NCBI GenBank assembly: GCA_030762895.1
Contig: CM061062.1
Location: forward strand, 140,041,104-140,105,103
Length of the DNA stretch: 64,000 nucleotides
Direction: 5' to 3'
DNA from: Sophora flavescens
Lineage: Eukaryota; Streptophyta; Magnoliopsida; Fabales; Fabaceae
Below, one piece after another: positions 47,393 through 60,281 of the stretch (the stretch's first letter is position 1; each line of letters starts with the position of its first letter). Made by a program: the position numbers and the translations under genes. The notes below the pieces were generated by a model, which made no database searches, was not told the origin of the DNA, and was given only the letters and a program-made list of their open reading frames with translations.

Positions 47393-48339
47393 TTCTATGC
47401 CATAACACCTCTTTAACATACATCATCTAGGATAGGCACTTCTAAATCATCATTATCCTCACACCCAAAACAATCATCTCTTAGACAACATATATATCTT
47501 TACTTAAAAACGACTAAGCATAATAATACAAACTAGGCAGATCATGCATAACACAGTATCAATCAAAATATTCCCATATCACAAACATAGCACAAAATCA
47601 ATTCAATAAAGGTAATAAAATCAAATCAACCATCAACAATATAAAATCAACCTAATATCGATAAACCTACAATCCCCGAATCACCATTGGTTTTTCAGAA
47701 AAGGTTTCCAATGTGATTTTGGTCTTGTCGATTACTCGACTACTAGTAGGGTTTAGGTCGCCCTACACAATTATTATATAATCTACTACTTATCCATTCC
47801 GACGATAGGTTGGTTCTTTCCCCCACCTGGGTTATCACCGGACTCCCGAACTCGAAGCTCCTCGTTGTCACACCACTAAGTACTAACTCCACCTTCTGTG
47901 AAGGTAAGGAGATTAAATGCTTGAAGCGGTATACCACGAACGTCCTCGTTTCCTCCGCGATGGAAGTCTATGGTTATGAACACAAAATCACAAGTTAAAA
48001 TCAAACAAGAACACTAAACCACAAGGTATGGGTTCGTCCAAGACTAGTTCTTAGGGTTAGAGATTCCTGAAAATTATACAACTCATGGATTTATGATCCT
48101 TAAGTGTTAGGAGTTCATAAACAATGATCACTTAACAAAGTTGAATTAAAATCCCACTAAGTTATAAACTTAGGGTATTCGGCCAAGGCTAGTAAAATAG
48201 GCTAGCATTCACTAAACTTTCCAATCTCTTAGGTTTACCATCCAAATGTATTAAGAAGCTCAAAACCATGATCATTTTGGAAAAATAAGAACAAAGTATC
48301 CTAGGTCCATAACCTTCTAGGTTCGGTCTTCATAGGATT

Positions 48340-48720
48340 TATAGGTTAGAAATCTTTAAACTTTCCAATCTCTTAGACTTAGATCCAAATATCTTATGGA
48401 GCTCAAGTCCATGATCATTTTGGAAACAATGGAAACTTAAACATTCCAATCTCTTAGACTTAGCATCCAAATATCTTTTGGAGCTCAAATCCATGATCAT
48501 CTTGGAAAACAATGGAAACTTAAACATTCCAATCTCTTAGACTTAGCATCCAAATATCTTATGGAGCTCAAGTCCATGATCATCTTGGAAAAATGAACGT
48601 AATACATCCTAGCTCTGATAACATAGAATAAACAAGTTAGAAATCCTTAAACTTTCCAATATCTTAGACTTAGCATCCAAATATCTTATGGAGCTCAAGT
48701 CCATGATCATTTTGGAAAAA
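48340..48720. repeat. Tandem block repeat in solo LTR
   Basis: Blocks of CCAATCTCTTAGACTTAGCA + TCCAAATATCTTATGGAGCT + CAAGTCCATGATCATTTTGG recur at about 48363, 48446, 48528 and 48655, with looser relatives at 48220 and 48800. Period about 83 bp for the closest copies. Confidence 0.8.
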
Positions 48721-50341
48721 TAAAAACTCACACATCCTAGCACCTAAACACTAAGTTTCGGCCATCATAGGATGATGAGGAAAATATTCTTTGTTTAACA
48801 ATAACTCTTAGGTTTAGAATCACAAGGTATTAAGAGTTCTAAATCAATGATCATACTTGGAAAGTTGAAACATAGTATCCTAGGCTTACTTATTCATATT
48901 TTCAGCCATCATAGGAACAAGCTATCAAAACTTACAAGATTTATAGATTTAAGATCAATAGATAGTAAGAAACTCAAACACATGATCATATTCCAAAAGC
49001 TGAAACAAAAACTTCCTAGGTCACAAATGCAAGCATTCTGCCTTCATTGGAAGATATAGGTAGATATTTTTGTTTTACACAACCTCTTAGTATGTGAAAA
49101 TATAAGTTAATACAAGACTATAGAAAGTGATTTCAACTCAGAAGGAGTTTTCTACCATTTTAGAGAGATTTTAGAAGTTTAAAGTATATAAAGAACACAT
49201 AAAGTAAACTAAGAAATAAAAGATGAAACCTGCAAAAAAGATTCATATGAGAGCATTACCCTTAGTATAAGGAAGAACTTTAATGAAGAACTTAAGTAAA
49301 AATGATGAATAAAAACTAAAGCTTTAAGAGCTTGAACTTTTAGAAGAAAGAAGAAGATGAAGGTTTAATGGAGGTTGAAGGAGGAAGATGATGAAGTGAA
49401 AATAAAAGGGGTATATATAGAGAGGGGAGAGAGTGGCACGAAATTGAGGAGAGACGAATGAGCTTGGAGAGCAAGTTTTGACCTTGTGCCTTATTTGGTT
49501 GAAGAGGAAAGAGAAAAATAGGTTTTTAGAATATAATATGATATATTTCAAAAAGTCCATCTTGACCACTTTTTAGGAGGTAGCTTAGGCCATACCTCTT
49601 GTGAGTCACCTCACTCCCTCATCTCACCTCAAGCCTTTTATGTCTCCTATTCTGCTCCATTTCATACCCGGTTGCATTTCCGATCGTAATTCTTCCGACG
49701 TTTTCACCCAAATAAAATATTTTATTTTATTTTTGAACGAAAATTTTCAAAATAACCAAAGTTGAAGGAAACATAATAAAAACACTAACTATATCGTTCG
49801 CGGGTCTAAATTAGGTTTTCTGTACAGTAAACTTGTACTGGAAGTGAAAACGCAGACCGGCTTTGGTCTGAATTTTCAGCCGAAAATTTTACCGTAACCG
49901 TCTACCATAAAGTAAACTATGAATATGATTTTATTTTAATCAAAAACAGTTGCTAACTCTCAAATTTAAAATTATAATTTAATTATATTTAACCGGTTGA
50001 ACAGCATAATTAAAATCAGGTTGTTACATCTTGCCTTCTCTATTGCTTTGAATATTTCTTTTCTTTACCGTTTTGATAATGCCAAAAGGGGGAGGAAAAA
50101 GTATGATATAGAGAAAGGGGATAATAACAAATTATACATGCATATGTTGAGGAGGAGCTTATAAGCTTTCATGATTAATGGGGAGTAAATCAAATTCTTC
50201 TCTGATTATTTTTTTTTGCTCTGATATACTTCTGCTCTGATACCATGATATAAATCTGTCAACAACACTTAGCTTCTGCTACACTTATACTCTGATCTTA
50301 TAATTTGTTAGAATATTTGTCATAATCAAAGTGGGGGAGTT

Positions 50342-52103
50342 TGTAAGACTCAATGACTTAGAGATTTTGATAAATGACAAATACAATTTAATGTATGTGC
50401 AAGTGTTTTAGTGTCAAATTGCAAAGACAGGTATCAAGCAATGATCAACAAGTTCATTAAGAAAATTCAAGGAAAATATTCTAGGAAGAACTTGAAGGAA
50501 TCAGGGAGCTGCATGTAGAAATCAAAAGCGCAAAGTCAAAGATCAAAGGATCATCAAGACCAATCTTAACGAAGAATTTTAGATTTAAGTCTTAGATGAT
50601 TTGTAAGAGAAAGAAATCTCTTAGTCACAAGATAGCTCAACTAAAAAGATGCATGAAGAAAATCAATTTTCATAACCTGCATTATAAAGGAATAAGTTTT
50701 TTTTAATGAAAATGATTTTTGGAAATAAGAAAATTATTTGTCAGGTACAGCCATGTAATCAATAGATGTATGTCTGTTGCTGTAACTGACAAATGAATTT
50801 AAGGTTCTTGATTCAGTAACACCTATGCTCAATATGAAATCAAATCAGTTATAAATGGTTAACTGAATACAGCCCTGTACATATGCTATGTACGCGTGTA
50901 TTCAAGTTTCGGGAAAATCTGATGCTCATTAATACATAGATGTATTGAATGGATGTACTGATGGATTAACCAAGTTCAAGACAATCAGTATGAAATTGGT
51001 TAATATAGCCCTGTACTCAACCCCTGTTCAAGAATCAGAATCAAGAAAACAGATTATGTTATCAGACCCAAATCTGTTTTAATTGATCCCAACGACTATA
51101 ACTTGTTTCCTATAGATAGAGGGATCAAAGGAATACTTTTTTAAATAACAAACAGATCAGAATTACATGAAATCAATTTGAGAGATCAGTTGTGAAAATC
51201 ATTCATCTTCTTGCTTGAGCTTCATTGTGAAAATTAGAGTGTTTCAATTCTCATAAGTGCTTTAATTTGTATATCTGACTATTGAGAGTTTAGGAATCAA
51301 TCTTTTCATTCTATTCGATTGTAAAGAGAGAGGGAGTCTCTATGTGTGATTAGGGTGAGGTATCTCTAAGGAAGAACATTGAGGCTCTTCACATGAGTGT
51401 GCTATCTCGAGGTGAATGATTACTCTGTGGTGTAAAGGTTTTCCAAGCTACCTGGCTAAAGCTTGTTGTGTTAGTGTGTGAAAACCCACAGGTAGTGTGG
51501 GGACTAGATGTAAGTCACAGTGGTGGTGACTGAACCAGGATAAATCTGGTTGTGTGGTATCGCTAAACTCAAGCTCTTTAATTTCTGTCTTGCGCATATA
51601 ACTGTGATCTTGATGTTCTAAGTTTTCAATTGATATCAGTTCTTGATCTATTTAATTTGAATTAAAACCAAAGTATTACTGCAATCAATCTTGAGATATT
51701 AATTGTTCAAAACTGAGTTGATTAAAACTGTTCTTGATAACTGAAACTGAAACTGATATATTGTAACTTCAGTTCTTGACTGACTAAGGCATGTATCTAA
51801 TACTTGTACGACCCTGAACTGAACTTCTTTCTGTTTGATTCAATCACTAAAGTGACAGAAGCGCTCGTCCACACAAGTGACAGAAGCGCTCGTCCACTAA
51901 AGTGATAGAAGCACTGATTTATCTTTCTAAATTGATCACCTTCTATCCTCGTCACCTTCTATTCATGATTTCATAAAAAGCCCTTCACTATTTTTGTAAA
52001 AGATCCTGAGGCAACTCTGATTTGAAAAGTAAAGTTTTTGAAAAGATGGAAATTTTGAAAACTCAATTCACCCCCCTCTTGAGTCGTTTAAGCCAAAACA
52101 ACA
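50342..52103 (+). mobile_element. 3' LTR of the SIRE-like element
   Basis: 1762 bp, preceded by the polypurine tract AAAGTGGGGGAGTT (50328-50341) and followed by the GTTAT duplication. Its sequence parallels 42234-44026 throughout. Confidence 0.92.
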
Positions 52104-52160
52104 GTTATGACCATGGTGTTGAAGATAATGAAGGTATATTATATAGTGGTTGATGGGAAT

Positions 52161-53508
52161 TGTTGTTTTGCCTTAAAAACATGTGTATTAAGTATGTGCG
52201 AGTATACACAATCGCAGCAAGTAGTAAAGATTAAGTGAGAGATTGTTCGACGAGGATTAGAATGGTATTAAATAACCAAAACTCAAATTAATGGTTCTAT
52301 TGAGCTAAGATTAAAGGGTAGCCAAATAGTGTGTGAAAGTGTTGATTTTCAATATTTAAAAAGAACAATATTAAAAAGGCAGTATTAAGAAAACAAGATA
52401 ATAAAATGGGGTTGTGAACAGATATGGTAAAACAGCTACATGTATGAATCCCTTGTAATTTCAGTTTAGCTTTAGTTATGCTCTGCGATGCTGCAGTGTT
52501 TAGCTCCAGGAAATGAAAGTCGTGTTATCCAACACTTAAAAGATGATGTTCATTAAATGTGTTCTATTACTAGATTCATATTAATTACACCGTCTTTTTT
52601 ATGAAGCACGTTCTAGTTAGCTTAAGGACTTGAATGATTATTCCTAATACATTCAACATCTACTAATTTTCCAATTAGAGACTAAACCCTTATCTCTTAA
52701 ACATGTCCACTTACTTAGCTTTTCCAAGTTCAGCAAGCTCAAGTACTACTTAAGATAGCCAAACTTAAATAAAACAACATATAAACGAAGATTAAGAGAA
52801 AATATAAAAGTAAAGCATCGCATAACATTAACTAAACATTCATTACAAGTTCAGCATAACAGTAGCTATAACAAGTTAGCTCATAATGAGCTTACAAAAT
52901 CTAGAAACAAAATAGAAAATGGGAGAAGAAACCATTACAATGGAGGAACAAAAATGGAGACTATGGAGAGGAAGAAGAAGACCCCTGTCTGCTGCCTTTC
53001 TAGGTCACGAAATTCTTAACTAAGGACCCTCAAAAGTAAAGGAATGTCCCCTTTTACGGTTTTACAAGGGCGTTTTTCTCTCTCCTACATTTGTGCTATT
53101 AATATAATACTAACATAAAAGCTTGGGCCCATTTCATTAATGGCACCAGTGCAAAACCCAAGGCATGTGACTGGGACACGTCCTCAGCTTTTAGGGAGAA
53201 CCTGCATGAGAGAGAAAGTGGTCTCGCTTTTGTCCTTTTCTGATAAGGAGTTCGCGCTCAGATGCTACAACATGTCCAGAGCATTTTCCAGCAGCTTGTA
53301 TAAACTTCACCATAAACCTAACAAAAATCAAGAAACACATTAAGCATATTCCTAAACACTCAAAAACAGAAATTTCATGATCTTTGCACAATGACACACA
53401 ATACATTAAACTAAACGAAAACTCATAAAACATAAACACAAAACACTCAAAGATTACAAAAACTCAAGCTAATAAAGAGTAGATAACTCTCATTTCTAAG
53501 AGTTATCA
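52161..53508 (-). mobile_element. 3' LTR of Athila element 2
   Basis: In element sense it starts TGATAACTCTTAGAAATG (right end 53508) after a polypurine tract (reverse complement ACCCCAAAAATTG) and ends near 52161 (TGTTGTTTTGCC on the plus strand). It shares GCGAGTATACACAATC and CGAGGATTAG near the left end with the LTR of element 1. The exact left base is uncertain (52151 TGATGGG is an alternative). Confidence 0.7.
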
Positions 53509-56500
53509 TACCCCAAAAATTGAATTATTTCTTGTCCTCAAGCGATGGAAAGAAAGACACAAAAGAAAAAAAAATCAACAGACATAAACATGCACACAAG
53601 ATTGATAGACCACAAATCCTTTTTCTCAAAGCAACATCACAAACCAAAACCTCTTACTTCCTCAACATTCATGCATCATAAATCAGCAGATTTTCATGAC
53701 TTCGATCAGCCCAGAACAACATGCTATAGCAATATGCACTCAGAACAGTGTGTTCTTCCTCACTCACAAAAGTAAATGGTTCACTCAATCAACATCCACA
53801 TGTAACCCTATCATAAGCTTGACAAGCTTCTAAACTCCCTAGCACAAAATCAAAGCTTTACACTGCTAGAGGACTTTTATTGGGTTGCAATGGGGCTAAG
53901 GCTGAGACAACCCCGATGTCCCATTAAAGAAAACCTAATTAACTAAACCTTAATCACGATATAATGTTAAGTGTATATAAAAAAAATATAAGTATTCAAA
54001 CTTTAAACATATGGAACGGGAATATCAACATCATATCACACACATATATATAAAGTACAAACATACTGTCCTGATACACTATAGAGGGCAACCCATCAAT
54101 AAAGTCTCGATAGTACAACCCAACATACCGACACTGAAAAAAAAATATAGATAAAAGTCTGAAAGGAAAAGACACCTCACATCACTCCACTCTAACCCAA
54201 CCCCGCTAAAAATGTACATAAAAAATAGGCTCAACACACACAGCCTATGTACACTGTACGCACTGGCCTCCATTAACGCTAGCATGGACGACTAGAGCTA
54301 CCCTGACTCTCCCCGCGTGTACGTCGGTACACCTTCTGTTGCGGTCCTGGTGGTGGTGCTGATGTTGGTGGCCAACTACTACTCAATGTACTCCCGCGAT
54401 GAGGATGTTGAAACTGTCACCGATAATGAGCATTGTGACGAACATGATCCCGAGGAAACACTGGAGCTGGAATCACAATCTCTAAGCTCTAAGATGCCTA
54501 ATGATATGGTTGTGGCATGGGCAGAGGATACCGGAATACTGGAAGGGAAAGGATCTGTCCCAGACGGAAAGTCCTGACAAACCCAAATGAGGACCCTCTT
54601 CTAATCTTACATAAGCGGAAACTAGACCTGTATATACAGCAAAAGATGTGACTGGATAGACTTGTCACCCTCCGTCATCATGGAACTCTAATTCAATGGT
54701 TCCCATCAATGGAAACCCCACCGGTCTTGTCATCTATGGATGATCCAGGTGCGCCATCACTATCAATTGAGTCTGCTCCACGAATAAAGAACGAACATAC
54801 ACAGAAAAGGGGTAGGGAGATAAGAAACTAGCTATCATCATAAGTGGAAAAGGATGCATAGCATATATACAATAATAGCACAAAGATATGCATCACGGAA
54901 TAAACACATATCAATAACAATCATCCTCAAAACATGTCATCATCCTCTACCCTTCGCGCTCGTGTAACTGATTCAATATGCTGACATGGCCACCACACCA
55001 TCCTGTCACACATCCCTCGTCTGATTGGGGATATTAGTAAGTCGTCCAAGCAGTGCTTTCATGTACATTGATGCACACCCTAGTTCCCTCTAGGGTGCTC
55101 GTTCAGAGAATGAAACTAATTGCCCATCCTCGGTGGAGAATAGTGGCACTGTGCTCTCGTTGGAGTAGCTCGGCAAGGACTACGAGAGTATCACGGTAGT
55201 CTTCCTCAAAACCACAGCGTGGGGCCACTCACCCGTGAATCCGATATCCGTAATCGGATACTCTGACCTCGTGTGTTCCACCCACACGACTATGATCAAC
55301 ACAATGCATCTATATGAGTCTCACAGACTCGCCTCGGGTCATATCCCAGTGCCTCAACCTTCCATCATCATCTCATGTCACCTCATATAGTTCATCACAT
55401 ATAAAATAATATTTTATTAGGCGAGGCACATATAAGTCATAATTCACACTCCCCCCAACATGCATCTCTCCAAAACAATACATATAATTACCTAGATGCC
55501 AACTAAGCAAGTAACGACAATTATCGCATGTTATCACATCAACCATATTATACATAATAAAATAATATTAAAATATTCATATGCTCATAATTAGCCAAAT
55601 AATTCATATTAAACATATTAACACAAACAGTACACAGCAAGCAGCTCAACGGGTAAAATCACACAACCTCGAATATCACAAATTTAACCTAACAGCGATA
55701 AACCTACAATCTCCATATCATCATTAGTACTATGGGGTAGTCGCCAATGTGATATTAGTATTGCCATTACTCGCTCATTAGTATGGTTTAGGTCAACCTA
55801 CACCATTATTGTAAAATATACTACTTAGCCATTTCCGACGATAGGTGGCTACTTTCTCCCACCTGAGGTGTATAAAGCTAGCTCTGCAACCATGAAATGA
55901 ACACTCCCCTACTATACTCGAATCTGCCCTGTACCAATCGGGTACCTCCGGTGCTCCAAAAATTCACCTGGATACATGTACATGAAGCAGACATCAATGG
56001 TAACCCTAATACGAAGACGGAACATAAAATTGATAGCCGAGCTATGAGAAAACCTCAATACCGTCTTCGACGACATGTCGGCATAAAAAGAGCATAGGCT
56101 TACCTTATCCTAAGCAAGAAAAGAAGGATAAGGTTAAGATGATGTCACCACCACGATAACAATAGTGTAATCAGAATAGCGATAGGGTAACCGATTTGAT
56201 CGTACTCGGCACGGGAAGTTCACTCTTCTCTTTCACCTCTCTCTTCTCAATCTCTGCATATTTCTTTCTGATTTTGAAGGTGGTAAATTAAGTTACCATC
56301 TCACATTAGTTCTTTTTTTTCCTTCAAAAATCTTATGCCAACGCTAAAGCGTGGAAAACTCCAATGCTCAAACGTCCGGGAGCTCGAGCGTTGACCAAAG
56401 TCAACTTCTTCGCGTTAAAGGAATTCATCATGTGTTTTGTCAAATTTCAATGAGTATCTGGCCACTCAGCACTCCAAGCGCTCGAGCGTACAGCTTGACC

Positions 56501-57160
56501 AGAAAACCCTAATTCACACGTTTCGTTACATTCTAAGCTCGTTTGAAGTCCGATTGACCTCAAATTTGAAACATAGACTCTTCAACACCTAAGGAATAAG
56601 ATCAAGTCCTCAAACATGCCTAATATCTTCCTCAAACGTAAGTTTCCTACCCTGAACGCTTGACCATTCTAAGCTGGGTAGGAATCCCTAACTTATGTTC
56701 TCGCTCGATTCGTAGCCGATCGTCTGCGTACATTTCAAACAATATTCCAAACACATAAACATGCATCTTAAACACACAAACAATATATTAAAACATGGAT
56801 GTTACAAAGGCCAGGGATGGATACATTTTTGGGAAGTGGCTAACACTAGGTAGAGTTCAGAAATGCTTTCCCTACAATATTTTCCACACCAAATGTTTTC
56901 TAGAAACCACCATAACAATCTCAGTACCAAGGAGGGGGGTACTCTTTTCTTTCTAGTTTCCTTCTCCCTTCAGTCATTTTACAATAAACCACTTTGCTAT
57001 ATAGCACCCCGAAACTTAAAATGGTGCTTGTCCTCAATCCACCCCCAAACTTATGTTACAAGCATATATTCAAGAAAACAACCCTAAACTCCACCTAGAT
57101 AGGACAATTATTGTTTTTCAAGTTATAGGGCTTGTATTGTGGCTAGTGTATTATCCTTGT
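53509..57160 (-). mobile_element. 3' noncoding region of Athila element 2 (53509-53902 and 56807-57160)
   Basis: It continues from the polypurine tract with a CTTGTCCTCAAG block, the AGCTTGACAAGCTTCTAAACTC block and the GGTTGCAATGGGGCTAAGG block, all shared with 20641-21650 of element 1. It is split by the solo LTR at 53903-56806. On the far side it resumes with TTTTTGGGAAGTGGCTAACA.. and AACTCCACCTAGATAGGACA. Homology fades near 57160, before any coding part, so this copy is reduced to its 3' end. Confidence 0.7.
53903..56806 (-). mobile_element. Solo Tekay-type LTR in Athila element 2
   Basis: 2904 bp, plus strand TGAGACAACCCC...GGATGTTACA, with perfect AAGGC duplications (53898-53902 and 56807-56811). 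Its removal rebuilds GGGGCTAAGG/CCAGGGATGG, matching Athila element 1 at about 21190. No internal domain. It contains a GC-richer region (54230-54570) and GCTCGAGCG-type words (about 56385-56490). Short frames inside have no protein match. Confidence 0.85.
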
Positions 57161-58255
57161 CGAGTGCTACATTGTCTGTGGCATTTTCGCAATATAGTTT
57201 AACGTAGAAAATAAATTTTCTGAAGCTATAGGTTTATTTTTACCTATTCCTTTTTGCAAATAAGAAATTAGGTAGTATTTAACATACCTCGTCCGACCTG
57301 TACATATCATTTATTAACATCTTCCAACCACTAATAGGCCTAAGACATATACATCCAGGGAAAGGGAAAATAAGCAGTATATAATCATACATTCCCCATA
57401 TGTACATAATACTTTCATAAATTCTTTCAAAAGATAAAAGTCATGAAAAAACAGAAACAGCAAAAGGCGGAAATAGCAACGCCATTAAGATAACATGACC
57501 AACAAAAACATAAATAACCTTGGAGACACAGCTCCATACAACTATTCCTAAACACAAGGAATCATCATGCTGGACAGTACAAAACGACGACGAGGTGCCA
57601 TCATTGTACAATGATAACCACTTAGGACAATACATCGTCACACTGGGGTTGAGCTCTCACATCTCCCATATATTGATCCCTTAAGATACGTCCTCATGAC
57701 CGGTCCGTCTCATATCCAAAGTTGGTTATGATGGTGAAGAAGTTTTACCGTCTTTGTTGAAGAACATAAAATAAAGCAGAAGACCAGAAAAAATGAAAAA
57801 TGTGGTGAGATCCCCATTCATCATACACATAAAGCAGGCATGCAATGGTACGACCCACATACATATTACAGCATACATATATCCATATTATCATCCATTC
57901 TCAATCCACAGATCAAAACTCCAACGATATACAATACCAAGATAAACGGTAATAGGGAGAATAGAGAGAAAACTGATTGAAACCGTATAGTCCCATAACT
58001 ACACATCCTCAAGGAATATCTGATCCTAACTCCGGAGCTAATTGACATTTTGGAAAGGAATTGGTCGGTAGAGGTTTGACATCTGCCCACCTTAGGCACC
58101 AGGTGTGACTAACATACTAGGTACACAAGGCTTAAATCATAATGTACGTACAATCATAATCACATGTGATCTCAAACTCTTTGTAAGACATCATGCTCTT
58201 TATGAAACCTCTACAACCGGGAAGCTCGGCTTCCTAGGCACAACAGCCTCACCAT
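57161..58255. other. Unassigned AT-rich stretch
   Basis: No terminal repeats or protein signatures seen. It may be the 3' flank of the PMD pseudogene, which reads leftward. Confidence 0.35.
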
Positions 58256-58259
58256 GATG

Positions 58260-60174
58260 TCATGCCGGTAGATTTCTTCTTGGAGGACTGTCTCTACAAG
58301 AAGCCAAAGTAAAATCAGAAGTCATAAGTAAAAACGAATACAAAATATGACAAAATACCTTTGGCTTAGCAGAAGAAGCGGGCTTAGTAGCAGCCTCGGT
58401 CAAAATTGTGGCCGCTGATTTGCCCGAAGGGAGTCGAGATTTCACCAGACCTTTGTCAGGATTTTGCTTCTTGGCCTGGGAAGCCTTAACTTTCTTACTT
58501 TTCTTGGGAGCGTCATCATCGCTTTCCAAATTTTTGGTATTGGTCGAAGAAGTCCGCTTCGACCTTGGTACAATTGTTGATTTCTCTAAGGGGACTGCAG
58601 TGGAAAGAAAAACACTTAGTCAGCAGAAACCTAGAATCGACAAATGAGGAAAATTCAAATAAGTACCTGGAGGAAATTCCAAAATCCTTGAAGTATGGGT
58701 AAATTGATCATGAAGTCGGAAAGGTGCACAATGTGCAAATTTATCCTTACTGTCGATGAAAGTGTCCATGATACCAAAAGACACACAAGGAAACTGGCTT
58801 GAAAGGAGTTTAAAATTCCTCCAGTCGGGCAAAAGGGTTTTTCGACTTGGCCTCCCAAAATTTCTTAAGGTAATTTTCCTCATGCGCCTTCCTTTTCACA
58901 GCTAACACATCATTTACCTCACGAAGCATATCCCAAGGACATATGGGATTCCACTTCGTCTTGTAGTGCTTCCCAAAAGCTAAGATTTCGGCTTGATGCA
59001 TACCATTGTCTTTTGTCAATGGGTCCTGTGCTTGTGTCACACGGTCATGCCGGTCAGTAACCTTGTGAAGGCAAGATTACAAATCACGAACTGTGTTGGT
59101 GAATTACTCATTCCACCATTCGACGTGGTCGGAAGAAGGATGAGTTCCCACGTCAAATGTCATGGGGACAAATTTGGATCGAGCTTTCTCATTGATCTGG
59201 ATGAGTCCGTCGATGTCTTCTACTTTGTCAATTTGAACATGGAACATTTTTCGTGATCTTTTTTTATTATAAGGAGCCGGGATGGCTTGGCAAAAGCCCA
59301 TCTGACGAGCTAACATATTGGGAAGGTAGACAGTGACAGCTCTGGCCTTTCCTTTTCTTTAGCATCCGAGAGGCCGATGAACAGAACTCTTTGGCACATA
59401 AAATGAGACCAAATTGATTTGTTATTGGCCTGGATAGCAGGATCGTTGGAGATAATTTTCCTGGTAAACTAGGAAGGGCCAGATTATCTCAAGGCAAAGG
59501 GAGTCAAGTTGACATGCGTCGAGTAGTAAGAGATGAAGTGAAAAAGACAAAGGTAATGCTTAAAGTCTTCGTCCAAAGAGCGTTGAGTAGACGACCGAAG
59601 ATATGATAAGGCAATACCAGCAATGTGGCCAGAGTCCGGCTTAGCCGCAGTGCTTTCCAAGGAAGGTCTAAGGATTGCGTTCAGCCAAAGTTATAGCAGC
59701 CACATGGGTCTGCCAAGATTGGTTTTCTTTTCACGAGCTCTAATGGCATTGACGATTTCTCCGAAACAATCATAGAGATGAGCTAAAATGCATTGACCAA
59801 GCACGAGGTGTCAGCCTTCATGGAGCAGTATCGCCAGAGTTAGGAAACTCTTTGACACTTGGATGGAACGGGTACAAAAGACAAAGGCACAAAGCCATAG
59901 AGTCAAGAAAGCGACATGTTCCAGGTCGAAAACAGTGCCAACCTTTTGGTTGTGAAATCCAATAAAAGGGTCGTATGATAAAAGAGTGGCCATCTATGAC
60001 AAAAGAGTATTTTGAAGACAGAAGTGAGGTGATTGGTTCGCCATCAGGTCGAAGCCTAGTAATGGCGGATAGGTCGAAGAGAGAAGGAACCGTCATACCA
60101 TTATCTAAGTGGAAGCAGTTTGTCGAGCAAGCCCAAAAGAAGAAGGAGGCTCCCAACATGGCATTCTGAAGAAC
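58260..60174 (-). pseudogene. Plant mobile domain (PMD, MAIN-like) pseudogene
   Basis: Minus-strand pieces in order: FFFWACSTNCFHLDNGMTVP and LFDLSAITRLRPDGEPITS (about 60030-60150); in another frame EHVAFLTLWLCAFVFCTRSI and QVSKSFLTLAILLHEG (about 59811-59930); later MLARQMGFCQAIPAP (about 59275-59316), NPICPWDMLREVNDVL (about 58905-58950), and a Lys-rich tail MESDDDAPKKSKKVKASQ (58529-58476). This order matches plant mobile domain proteins, known both as transposon-borne genes and as the host MAIN/MAIL genes. Repeated frameshifts and stops make it a pseudogene. The transposon that carried it is not identified. Confidence 0.75.
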
Positions 60175-60281
60175 AACATGGTGCCTAGAGAGTTGGATAA
60201 AGTCAAAGATGCTGATTTCAGTCCAGAAAATTACCCTTTCCGGCCTCTACTCTGTCAAGTCATGTCGTATAACCTGACACG

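Larger units (their letters stand above)
46525..50028 (-). mobile_element. Solo Tekay-type LTR nested in the SIRE-like element
   Basis: 3504 bp, plus strand TGAGACACCCCG...GGTTGTTACA. Flanks are GCTTG (46520-46524) and TCTTG (50029-50033), a 5-bp duplication with one mismatch. The right end shares AAATTAGGTTTTCTG.ACAGTAAA and the ACCGTAAC block with the solo LTR at 25167-28994. No internal domain. A region 48340-48720 repeats a roughly 100-bp block (CTTTCCAATCTCTTAGACTTAG, ATCTTATGGAGCTCAAGTCCATGATCAT) four to six times. Confidence 0.82.
42234..52103 (+). mobile_element. SIRE-like Ty1-copia element, internally deleted, with nested solo LTR
   Basis: Two LTRs in direct orientation (42234-44026 and 50342-52103), both TGTAAGACTC..AAACAACA, lie inside perfect GTTAT duplications (42229-42233 and 52104-52108). 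A primer-binding site (44029-44040) and polypurine tract (50328-50341) are present. The interior keeps part of gag, the end of reverse transcriptase and RNase H, then noncoding repeats and a stub of the envelope-position ORF. Protease, integrase and most of reverse transcriptase are deleted. A 3.5-kb solo LTR (46525-50028) is nested in the 3' part. Net element length without the nest is about 6.4 kb. Confidence 0.92.

Noticed and set aside
54079..54577. 86-codon frame with an acidic segment in the solo LTR
   Set aside because: Lies wholly inside an LTR with target duplications; no homology recognised, and the equivalent region of related LTRs is not open in the same frame.
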